Shown piece by piece: positions 39,771-51,606 of a stretch of DNA of 64,000 bases (position 1 is the stretch's first letter; each line of letters opens with the position of its first letter). The stretch is from contig NZ_BAFB01000025.1 of NCBI RefSeq assembly GCF_000248075.1, positions 1 to 64,000 on the forward strand, read 5' to 3'. A model generated the notes under the pieces. That model made no database searches and had not been told where the DNA came from. It saw only the letters and a program-made list of their open reading frames with translations. This stretch comes from Gordonia otitidis NBRC 100426. GTDB taxonomy: Bacteria; Actinomycetota; Actinomycetes; Mycobacteriales; Mycobacteriaceae. A program made the translations under genes and the position numbers.

Positions 39771-40712
39771 TCAGGATCGCGCCTTGCGCCAGCGCTTCTT
39801 GCCGTCGGCCACAGCGGAATCGGCTTTGTCGCCCGCCGTGGAGACGAGTTCTTTCGCCGATTCGGCCAGCTCTGCTGAGCGCTCGCGAGCGAGTTCAGCC
39901 AGCTCTGCCGAACGCTCCCGGGCGGTCTCTGCGATCTCCGGCGCGCGGTCGCGGACCTTGTCGGCGAAGTCGGCGGAGCGTTCGCGGGCGGTTTCGGCGA
40001 TCTCGGGTGCGCGGTCGCGGACCTTGTCGGCGAAGTCGGCGGAGCGTTCGCGGGCGGTTTCGGCGATCTCGGGTGCGCGGTCGCGGAACTTCTCCGCGGC
40101 TTCGGCCGAGCGTTCCCCGAGCTTGTGCGCATCCTGCTTCAGCAGGTCTGCGGCCTCACTCGACTTCTCGCCGAGGACCGACGCCGATTCCTGGGCGTGG
40201 TCACGCAACGAGTCCCAGGCGGTCGTGCCCGCCTTGGCGCCGAGTGGCAGCGCTGCGAGCGCGGCGTCGGCCTTGCGTCGGCCGCGCCAGGCGAGTGACG
40301 GCTTGCCCTCGGTGTCAGCTGCCGAGATCAGCAGACCGCCCATCAGGCTCAGGTTCTTGAGGAAGTGAGTGCGGTGCATGTTCCGTGCCACCGGATCGGA
40401 CTCCTCCCAGAACGGGTGACCGGCGAAGGTCGTCGGTGCGAGGGAGGCCGCGAGGACCGCGGATGCGAAGCGCGGGAACTTGCCCGACGCCAGCAGAACG
40501 CCGCTCGCCAGTTGGACGCCGCCGTTGACACGGACGAGGGTGACGGGGTCGGTGGGGATGACGGAGGTCACCTCGTCGGGCAGTACTCCGACGGTGCTCT
40601 CCAGGAACGGCTCGGCGACTTCGGCCCGCTTCTGCGGATCGCGCAGGGCCTCGAAGCCGGACACGATGAATACCGATGCGAGCATCGGTCGGGCGATTCG
40701 GCGGAGGATCAT
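39771..40712 (-). CDS. DoxX-family membrane protein with repetitive C-terminal amphipathic domain
   Basis: A 313-residue protein from ATG 40712. Residues 1-150 are a DoxX-like four-helix membrane unit (RPMLASVFIVSGFEALRDP, VRVNGGVQLASGVLLASGKF, HFLKNLSLMGGLLI). The rest is a charged helical tail built of near-identical 22-residue units (DRAPEIAETARERSADFADK plus two residues), with degenerate copies before and after. The 11-residue sub-periodicity resembles lipid-binding amphipathic helices of the LEA/apolipoprotein type. DoxX proteins in actinobacteria help redox homeostasis at the membrane (the mycobacterial SodA-SseA-DoxX complex); for this divergent tail the role is unknown. Frame upstream of ATG is not conserved in character. 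Confidence 0.75.
   Translation of the reverse strand: MILRRIARPMLASVFIVSGFEALRDPQKRAEVAEPFLESTVGVLPDEVTSVIPTDPVTLVRVNGGVQLASGVLLASGKFPRFASAVLAASLAPTTFAGHPFWEESDPVARNMHRTHFLKNLSLMGGLLISAADTEGKPSLAWRGRRKADAALAALPLGAKAGTTAWDSLRDHAQESASVLGEKSSEAADLLKQDAHKLGERSAEAAEKFRDRAPEIAETARERSADFADKVRDRAPEIAETARERSADFADKVRDRAPEIAETARERSAELAELARERSAELAESAKELVSTAGDKADSAVADGKKRWRKARS
39920..40086. repeat. 66-bp tandem repeats in DoxX-family gene
   Basis: Units repeat with a 66-bp period. For example, the word starting accttgtcggcgaagtcgg recurs at 39955 and 40021. Two central copies are almost identical and flanking copies are degenerate. The repeat encodes 22-residue amphipathic units in frame. Confidence 0.9.
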
Positions 40713-40970
40713 CTTCTTGACACGGTCCCTTCGATGGTCACTGTTGGTCTCGCTCACGGGTGTACCGGATGGTCTCGCCGTGATGGTCTGGCGCGGTGCT
40801 GATGTTGCTCGGTCATCTCTAACTCGGTCATCGGCCGTGGTGGGTGCGGTGGAGCACCCCGCCCACCGGGACGACGGCACTCTCCGAGGCTACCCGCCTG
40901 CCCCGGGGACGCTCCCGAGAGTTGATGATTTCCCGCAACTGCCGTGGTCGCCGGTCGGTCTCGGCCAGCG

Positions 40971-41657
40971 TCACCAGCCCCGCTCGCGCCACTCCGACAG
41001 GGACGGGCGCTCCGTGCCGATCGTCGTGTCCTTGCCGTGGCCGGGGTAGACGACCGTCGAGTCGGGATAGCGGTCGAACACTTTCGCTTCGACGTCGTCG
41101 ACGAGAGTCTCGAAGTCACCCGGCGCCCAGGTTTTGCCGACCCCGCCCGGGAACAGTGAGTCTCCGGTGAACAGGTGAACGACTCCTGTCGCAGGATCGG
41201 TGAGCGCCAGCGCGATCGAACCGGGGGTGTGGCCGACGAGGTGGATCGCGTCGAAATGGAGGTCTCCGACCGTCAGGGCGTCGCCGTCGTCGAGGAGAAC
41301 GTCGGGCTGCACCGGCAGTTCGGGTGCGTCGATCCGGCCCGCGGCGGTGGACGCGCCCGTGGCCTTCGCGACATCGGCGAGCGCCTGCCAATGGTCGTAG
41401 TGCTGATGGGTGGTGAAGATGGTGCGCGGCGTACCGCCGATCACGGCGAGGGCGGCGAGGATCGTGTCGGCGTCGTTGGCTGCATCGATGATGAGCTGGT
41501 CGCCGGTTGCGGTGCTGGTCACGATGTAGACGTTGTTGTCCATCGGACCGACCGACACCTTCACGATCGATGCATTGCCGAGTGTGCGTCGTTGTGGACC
41601 GGATTCGGAGAGGTCGCCGGTGTAGTCGTCGGTGATGGTGAGGTCGGGCGAGGTCAT
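40971..41657 (-). CDS. Metallo-beta-lactamase fold hydrolase (glyoxalase II-like)
   Basis: A 228-residue binuclear metal hydrolase. H-x-H-x-D-H is present as HQHYDHW, with further ligands in VGHTPGS, FTGDSLFPGG and YPGHGKDTT. This set matches hydroxyacylglutathione hydrolase-like proteins; mycobacteria lack glutathione, so a mycothiol or other thioester could be the substrate. Position between the stress protein block and uvrA matches Rv1637c. ATG 41657; divergent from uvrA. The 258-bp gap 40713-40970 on its 3' side shows nothing recognisable. Confidence 0.86.
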   Translation of the reverse strand: MTSPDLTITDDYTGDLSESGPQRRTLGNASIVKVSVGPMDNNVYIVTSTATGDQLIIDAANDADTILAALAVIGGTPRTIFTTHQHYDHWQALADVAKATGASTAAGRIDAPELPVQPDVLLDDGDALTVGDLHFDAIHLVGHTPGSIALALTDPATGVVHLFTGDSLFPGGVGKTWAPGDFETLVDDVEAKVFDRYPDSTVVYPGHGKDTTIGTERPSLSEWRERGW

Positions 41658-41793
41658 GGATTCAGCCTAGTCACGCACGTATCCGCAGTGGACCTGGTCG
41701 GCGTCGACGGCGTCGGGAACACCAGGTGGGCCGCGTATCGTTGACAAGTGTTGTGGCGCTGCCCGTCGAGGTCGGGTTCAGCGTCGAGAGTTC

Positions 41794-41816
41794 TTGTCGG
41801 TGGTCGCCGTTATGGT
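41794..41816 (+). promoter_or_regulatory. RecA-independent (PafBC-type) DNA-damage promoter of uvrA
   Basis: TTGTCG-GTG-N8-TATGGT (41794-41799, 41800-41802, 41811-41816) fits the mycobacterial RecA-NDp consensus TTGTCR-GTG-N8-TAnnnT exactly. The predicted transcript would have a GC-rich leader of about 105 bases before the uvrA GTG. Confidence 0.7.
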
Positions 41817-41927
41817 TGCCACGGACACGCCCTGCGCGACATCAGGCGACGACTGATGCGCGCCGGCGGCCGGGCGCGCGGCGATCCCGCGCCGACGGCT
41901 GACCGAGACATGTGAGATAGGACAAGA

Positions 41928-44810
<2,883 letters not shown>

Positions 44811-44832
44811 CGGGTCAGGAAAAGTATCCAGG

Positions 44833-45219
44833 TCAGGAACCCATGGACTTCCTGATCTCGTCGAGCTTCTTCTTCGCGGCTTCCTCCCGCTTGCGCACCA
44901 TCTCGTCGATGCTCCGCCCCTCGGGCGAGGCGTCGGCGAGTTCGTGCGATCCGATCGCCGTCGAGATGCGCTTCTCGATCTTGTCGCGGACGAAGTCGAA
45001 GCTCGGTACCCCCTGCTCGTTGTAATCGGGGTCGACGTGTGCGGTGCCCGACACCGAGGGCATACCCGCGGAACCGGAGCCAGTGGGCCCGTGCTCGACG
45101 ACGTCCGCATCGAGGATCTCGGCGTCGACGACGTCCCCGAGGGGCGGTTGCTCTCCGGCCGACGCGGGGGAGGGGTCTTTCGGGTCGACGTGGTCGTCGG
45201 GGCTGCCGTCGGAGGTCAT
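44833..45219 (-). CDS. Hypothetical acidic protein with C-terminal helix
   Basis: The product has 128 residues. The first 60 are acidic and disordered-looking (Pro/Asp/Ser-rich). The C-terminal half is helical and basic (FDFVRDKIEKRISTAIGSHEL; REEAAKKKLDEIRKSM). It has no signal or membrane segment and I do not recognise the family. It sits between uvrA and DUF1844 on the minus strand and may follow the DUF1844 transcript. Confidence 0.7.
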   Translation of the reverse strand: MTSDGSPDDHVDPKDPSPASAGEQPPLGDVVDAEILDADVVEHGPTGSGSAGMPSVSGTAHVDPDYNEQGVPSFDFVRDKIEKRISTAIGSHELADASPEGRSIDEMVRKREEAAKKKLDEIRKSMGS

Positions 45220-45352
45220 GGACCCAGGCTAGCCGCTCCTCAGACATTGCGGCCCTCCTACACACGACGACGGACGCCGTCGCGACCGGATTGATGGTCG
45301 CCACGACGTCCGTCGACGGGCTGCAGAGGTGGTCTGCGGGGGTGCTGCCGTG

Positions 45353-45384
45353 TTCTCCACCGAGGGGTAGTCCTCCGTGGAGAA
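45353..45384. other. Stem-loop in the gap between two minus-strand genes (45220-45502)
   Basis: TTCTCCAC (45353-45360) pairs with GTGGAGAA (45377-45384), with an inner GAGG/CCTC extension. It may end the DUF1844 transcript on the minus strand; no T tract is present. The rest of the gap shows no convincing gene. Confidence 0.4.
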
Positions 45385-45502
45385 CTGTCAGCGAGGGGAG
45401 TAGGTCAGGCAGTTGGCGGTGTCGGAACTCTCGCCCGCGCCGATGCGCACCGCGGTGGCTGTGCACTCGAGACAGTAGGCGGATCGCGGACGATCCGACC
45501 GG

Positions 45503-45952
45503 TCACCGACGACGATCGCGAACCGGTCCGGTGTACTTCTCACCCGGGCCTTCACCCGGCTCGTCGGGGTAGGCGCTCGCGTCACGGAACGCCAGTTGCA
45601 GTTGCTTGAGGCCGTCGCGAATCGGGGCTGCGTGAACGCCGAGGTCGGGCTTCGCCGCGTCGACGAGCCCGGCCAGAGCAGTGATGAGTTTGCGGGCCTC
45701 GTCGAGGTCGGCGTCGTCCTCGGATGCTCCGGGCGCCAATCCGAGTTTCTCGGCCGATGCACTCATCAGCATGACGATGGCTCGGGTGACGATCTCGATC
45801 GAGGGAATGTCGACGAGGTCGCGGACGTTGTCCATTGCGTCTACGGAAGTTGTCACGTCGACACGTTCGGTATCGCCGAGAGCGTCGTTCCGGACGGTGG
45901 TGAGGTCGTCACCTGCATCATCGCCCGAAGGCGAATAGGTGTTTTCGGGCAT
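45503..45952 (-). CDS. DUF1844 family protein
   Basis: A 149-residue protein from ATG 45952. The conserved DUF1844 core is DIPSIEIVTRAIVMLMSAS followed by LGLAPG and DLDEARKLITALAGLVDA, a small helical domain found across bacteria without assigned function. The first 45 residues are acidic and polar. As in other Mycobacteriales it is divergent from infC, with the infC leader between them. The far longer frame extending over infC is antisense and not used. Confidence 0.85.
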   Translation of the reverse strand: MPENTYSPSGDDAGDDLTTVRNDALGDTERVDVTTSVDAMDNVRDLVDIPSIEIVTRAIVMLMSASAEKLGLAPGASEDDADLDEARKLITALAGLVDAAKPDLGVHAAPIRDGLKQLQLAFRDASAYPDEPGEGPGEKYTGPVRDRRR

Positions 45953-46276
45953 GGCTGATAGACTTCCATAGCACGACCGCCCCGGTTGGCGCCGGGGTCG
46001 CAAGTGGAGTTCCGCTCCCACCGCTACGACGCGTCGAATCAGTGCGTTTTGCGCACCAGTGTTCACGCAGTTGTGCGGTCCGGTCCCGCCGACAGGCAAC
46101 GGAGTTTTCCGGCCTGTTGGCGCTGCGCATCGTCGTCGATGCCGGACCGGTCGGTATCGGAGCCCTGAGGATGGACAACACCATCCCGGGGCTCTTCTGC
46201 TGAGAGCGCCCTCTCCATGCGCGGCCACCGAACGCTCCGCGACGGCCACCCTGTCAGGATTTATCAAGGAGGCCCC
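45953..46276 (+). promoter_or_regulatory. infC leader region with attenuator-like hairpin (46160-46194)
   Basis: This 324-bp gap has no gene. GAGCCC (46160-46165) with inner GGATGG pairs with CCATCC and GGGCTC (46188-46194), giving a two-part stem followed by ttct. Actinobacterial infC-rpmI-rplT operons are often controlled by leader structures; an L20- or attenuation-type role here is inferred. Confidence 0.5.
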
Positions 46277-46870
<594 letters not shown>

Positions 46871-46970
46871 GCCGACCCGGTCTGAACGGACCGTCGGAGA
46901 ACCACTGCGGACGCACCGCACCCGATCACCCCGGGTGTGGTTGCTGTTCGCTCAAATGAAGGAACACAAC

Positions 46971-47165
46971 ATGCCGAAGAGCAAGACCCACAAGGGCACA
47001 GCCAAGCGCTTCAAGGTGACCGGCAGCGGCAAGATCGTCCGCCAGAAGGCCAACCGCCGCCACCTGCTCGAGCACAAGTCCTCTCGCCGTACCCGCCGTC
47101 TGGACGGCATCACCGTCGTGAGCCCCAACGACGCACCGCGTATCAAGCGACTGCTCAACCGCTGA
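46971..47165 (+). CDS. rpmI: 50S ribosomal protein L35
   Basis: A 64-residue basic protein with the L35 signature [20 protein letters not shown] and RKANRRH-type region ([14 protein letters not shown]). ATG 46971 follows GAAGGA. It stands between infC and rplT, as in most bacteria, 100 bp after infC. Confidence 0.97.
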   Translation: MPKSKTHKGTAKRFKVTGSGKIVRQKANRRHLLEHKSSRRTRRLDGITVVSPNDAPRIKRLLNR

Positions 47166-47205
47166 CGCATCCGACCACCACATCTGACGAACAAGAGGAA
47201 CTGAC

Positions 47206-47586
47206 ATGGCACGCGTGAAAAGGGCTGTCAACGCCCAGAAGAAGCGTCGTTCGACGCTGGAGGCCTCCAAGGGATACCGCGGGCAGCGCTCGCGCCTGTA
47301 CCGCAAGGCCAAGGAGCAGCAGCTCCACTCGATGACCTACGCCTACCGGGACCGCCGTGCCCGCAAGGGTGAATTCCGCAAGCTGTGGATCGCGCGTATC
47401 AACGCTGCGGCCCGCGCCAACGACATCACCTACAACCGCTTCATCCAGGGCCTGAAGGCCGCGGGTGTCGAGGTCGACCGCAAGGTGCTCGCCGACATCG
47501 CCGTCACCGATCCGGAGGCCTTCACCGGCCTGGTCGAGGTGGCCCGCAAGGCGCTGCCCACCGACGTCAACGCTCCCGCAGCCTGA
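47206..47586 (+). CDS. rplT: 50S ribosomal protein L20
   Basis: A 126-residue assembly protein and, in several bacteria, a repressor of its own operon. L20 landmarks are [20 protein letters not shown] at the N-terminus and [20 protein letters not shown] in the globular part. ATG 47206 has GAGGAA upstream. It ends the infC-rpmI-rplT cluster, 52 bp before the methyltransferase gene. Confidence 0.97.
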   Translation: MARVKRAVNAQKKRRSTLEASKGYRGQRSRLYRKAKEQQLHSMTYAYRDRRARKGEFRKLWIARINAAARANDITYNRFIQGLKAAGVEVDRKVLADIAVTDPEAFTGLVEVARKALPTDVNAPAA

Positions 47587-47638
47587 GCGTTCACATCGAC
47601 AACGCACACGACCCGCGAGTGATCACGGACATCTTCTG

Positions 47639-48436
47639 ATGGAGATCCTGTCCGAACGATCCTCGCGGGTCGTGTCGTATGCCAAGCTGCAGCGGGCCGC
47701 CACGCGCCGCGCGGAAGGTCGGTTCCTCGTCGAGGGAGCGAATTCGGTCGGCGCTGCGCTCGACAGTGGGCGCGCCGGGCAGATCCTCGTCCGCGAGAGC
47801 GACGCGGACCGGCATGCCGACATCCTCGCCGACGCGCTCGGCGCCGGGATCGACGTCGTCGGATTGTCCGACCGCGCCGCCGAGAAGCTCTCCGAAGCGA
47901 CAACCCCTCCCGGAATCTTCGCAGTCGCCGAGTTGCTCGACGCCTCACTCGCCGACGTACTGTCCAGCGGTCCCCGGTTGCTCGCGGTCGCCGTCGAGGC
48001 ACGGGAGCCCGGGAACGTCGGGACCTTGATCCGGACAGCAGATGCCATGGGCGCCGACGCCGTGTTGCTGGTCGGTGACTCGGTCGACCCACACAACGGC
48101 AAGTGCGTGCGCGCCAGCGCCGGAAGCGTTTTCCACCTGCCGATCGTCCGAGAGCGTGATGTCGACGCGGCACTGGCGTCCGTGCGCACAGCGGGTATCG
48201 CACTGCTGGCGACCGCGGCCGACGGAGAACTGATCCTCGACGACGCTGCCGACGTGCTCGTCGAGCCGACCGCATGGCTGTTCGGGAACGAGGCACACGG
48301 ATTGTCGCCGGTCCATGCGGCAGCCGCCGACTACCGGGTGTCCATTCCGATCCGTGGTCGTGCGGAGAGTCTCAATCTCGCTGCGGCAGCCTCGATCTGC
48401 CTCTACGAGAGTGCGCGAGTACAGGCGCGCAGATAG
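47639..48436 (+). CDS. SpoU/TrmH-family RNA 2'-O-ribose methyltransferase
   Basis: A 265-residue SPOUT enzyme. The N-terminal substrate-binding domain (FLVEGANSVGAAL) is followed by the knotted SAM domain with motif 1 (VEAREPGNVGTLIRTADAMG), motif 2 (WLFGNEAHGLSP) and motif 3 (VSIPIRGRAESLNLAAAASI). These are the three conserved TrmH motifs. Position after rplT matches mycobacterial Rv1644 (tsnR). The target could be 23S rRNA; thiostrepton-type resistance cannot be told from sequence. ATG 47639. Confidence 0.9.
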   Translation: MEILSERSSRVVSYAKLQRAATRRAEGRFLVEGANSVGAALDSGRAGQILVRESDADRHADILADALGAGIDVVGLSDRAAEKLSEATTPPGIFAVAELLDASLADVLSSGPRLLAVAVEAREPGNVGTLIRTADAMGADAVLLVGDSVDPHNGKCVRASAGSVFHLPIVRERDVDAALASVRTAGIALLATAADGELILDDAADVLVEPTAWLFGNEAHGLSPVHAAAADYRVSIPIRGRAESLNLAAAASICLYESARVQARR

Positions 48437-48445
48437 GTCAGGCGC

Positions 48446-48904
48446 TCACGCCTCAACGATCCTCTTGATCTGCGCCAACGTGGGACCGATACCGGTCGCC
48501 GCGGCGGTCAGCCGTATCTGGATCTGGTTGTCGGCGTCGTCACCGAATCTCTCGCTGAAGAATTCCTCGCCGGCGCCGGTGAACGCGGTGTACTCGGTGA
48601 GTCGCGTGGTGGCGTCATCGATCGGCTCGAGTCGATAGCCCCACGTTGTCCCGCTCGTTCCGACAGTCCACTCGAACCTGGACCCCGGGTCTGCGACGGT
48701 GACCTGCGAGGTGGTCGTCCACTCGCGCGTAGGGGTCCGGTTGTGTCCGGCGAATCTGGCGCCGACGCCGCGTTCGGGCCCGACCCACTCGACGGTATGA
48801 CACTGCTGGCTCCACTCCCCGGTACGTGTGACGTCGCTGATCACCGCGTACACATCAGCAGCCGACCGGTGGATGTCGATGGAATCCTCGAGCGTGTAGC
48901 GCAT
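48446..48904 (-). CDS. SRPBCC (START-like) family protein
   Basis: A 152-residue member of the polyketide cyclase/dehydrase-like SRPBCC superfamily. The start YTLEDSIDIHRSAADVYAVISDVTRTGEWS is the standard first strand, helix and D-x-x-x-x-x-x-W region, and the C-terminal long helix lines the hydrophobic cavity. Ligand unknown. ATG 48904; it converges on the methyltransferase with 9 bp between stops. Confidence 0.8.
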   Translation of the reverse strand: MRYTLEDSIDIHRSAADVYAVISDVTRTGEWSQQCHTVEWVGPERGVGARFAGHNRTPTREWTTTSQVTVADPGSRFEWTVGTSGTTWGYRLEPIDDATTRLTEYTAFTGAGEEFFSERFGDDADNQIQIRLTAAATGIGPTLAQIKRIVEA

Positions 48905-48996
48905 GACTCGTCAGACTACTCGCGGGTCGAAATGCGCGGGGCAGTTAAGTATTCGCACTCAGGGCTCGGCGGGCTTCTCGGCGAAGACTCGTCGGA

Positions 48997-50376
48997 GTGC
49001 GTGAACACTCCTCCCCGATACCTGTCCCGTCCCGACCGTCGGTTCGCCGCGCCAGGTCGGCTTCCACACAGAGGCCTTCGCCCGCGGAACTCGACGCCAT
49101 CACCGGCAACCGCGACCGCGTCGTCGACCTGATCCGACTGACCTCACTGATCGTCGTCATCGCAGGCCACTCGCTGATGCTCACCGTCTCGGTCCACGAC
49201 GGTCGAGTCACGTTGGGCAACACACTCTCCGACGTTCCGATCCTGCAACCGATGACGTGGCTCCTGCAGATCCTTCCGCTGTTCTTCTTTGCCGGCGCCG
49301 CTGCGTCGACGTATGGCTGGCGACCCGATTCGTCACCTGGACAGTGGCTGCTGTGCCGGGCACAACGACTGTTCCGTCCGGTTGCGTGGTACCTGGCAAC
49401 TGTGCTCACCGCATACGCGGTCTGTACATCGATCGGCGCATCCGCGGTCGCTGACGTCGTCGCTCATCTCGGCGTGCAGTTGCTGTGGTTCCTCGGCGCC
49501 TATGTTCTGGTTCTTGCGGCCGTACCTGCGCTGCAACGCCTGTCGTCACGACGAGCCGTCCTCGTCGCAACCGCTGTCGCTTGGACGGTGACCGCCGGCG
49601 TCGACGTCACACGGCTGGCCGTCGGCGCGTCGGGCCTCGGCTACGTCAACTTCCTGAGTGTCTGGATCATCCCGGCAATGCTGGGCGTCGCCTACGCGAA
49701 GCGTCTGTTCACGCGCTTCGAAGCGGCGGTGCTCGGACTCGTCGCGCTGATCATCGACATCCTGCTGGTCAGCCTCGGCCCCTACGAGATGTCGTTGGTG
49801 ACCGTGCCGGGCCAGCATCTGTCGAACATGAGTCCGCCGAGCCTGCTACTGGCCGGACACACCGTGGTCCTGTGTGCGTTCGCGATCGTGTTGCGCACAC
49901 CGCTCGCACGCGTCGTCGCTCACACACGCGTGTGGTGGTGGGTCGTACTCGGCAACCGCGGCGCGATGACGCTGTACCTGTGGCATCTGCCCGTACTCGG
50001 CGCCATCATCGGTGTCGCTCACCTGTGCGGCTTCACGCGAGATCCGCAGTCGGCCTTGTTCTGGCCGACCGTTCTGGTCACCACAATGCTGCTGCTCGCA
50101 GCGATGGTCCCGGTGACCGGTGTCCTCTCGGTTCTCGAGAATCGCCGGCTGCCCTGGTGGGACGAGCCTGTGGCACGTGCCACCACGACATGCCGCGACG
50201 TGGCCGTGCTCGTGCTGCTCGCGGTCGTCGCGGTGTCGACACTCCTCGTCGCCCGCGGTGGGATCGTCGAAGAGTGGGGGTGGCTGGCGTCGGGGATCTG
50301 TGCGGCGGCCGGTGCCCGGGCAGTCGCTGCGGTGAGTCGGTCGACTACCCTTGATCGCAGTCATCACGTGCACTGA
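48997..50376 (+). CDS. Membrane acyltransferase (acyltransferase 3 family)
   Basis: A 459-residue integral membrane protein with ten to twelve helices. RVVDLIRLTSLIVVIAGHSL holds the conserved Arg and His of acyltransferase-3 enzymes, which transfer acyl groups to sugars, peptidoglycan or glycolipids. LPLFFFAGAAASTYGW and GNRGAMTLYLWHLPVLG are further family blocks. GTG 48997 gives a 40-residue cytoplasmic start; the true start may be a later codon. The acceptor is unknown. It ends 69 bp before pheS. Confidence 0.78.
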   Translation: MREHSSPIPVPSRPSVRRARSASTQRPSPAELDAITGNRDRVVDLIRLTSLIVVIAGHSLMLTVSVHDGRVTLGNTLSDVPILQPMTWLLQILPLFFFAGAAASTYGWRPDSSPGQWLLCRAQRLFRPVAWYLATVLTAYAVCTSIGASAVADVVAHLGVQLLWFLGAYVLVLAAVPALQRLSSRRAVLVATAVAWTVTAGVDVTRLAVGASGLGYVNFLSVWIIPAMLGVAYAKRLFTRFEAAVLGLVALIIDILLVSLGPYEMSLVTVPGQHLSNMSPPSLLLAGHTVVLCAFAIVLRTPLARVVAHTRVWWWVVLGNRGAMTLYLWHLPVLGAIIGVAHLCGFTRDPQSALFWPTVLVTTMLLLAAMVPVTGVLSVLENRRLPWWDEPVARATTTCRDVAVLVLLAVVAVSTLLVARGGIVEEWGWLASGICAAAGARAVAAVSRSTTLDRSHHVH

Positions 50377-51543
<1,167 letters not shown>

Positions 51544-51606
51544 ACTCACCCCCGTCGCCACACGTCCTTCCCGTGATTCGATTCCATGAAAGAAGTTGAT
51601 TGACCG

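Noticed and set aside
40754-40830. 25-codon frame between the MBL and DoxX genes
   Set aside because: Has an ATG but no conservation or composition that supports coding.
45388-45762. Cysteine-containing minus-strand frame downstream of DUF1844
   Set aside because: The C-terminal part is tempting (YCLECTATAV) but it has no start codon outside DUF1844 and no ribosome site; mostly a shadow.
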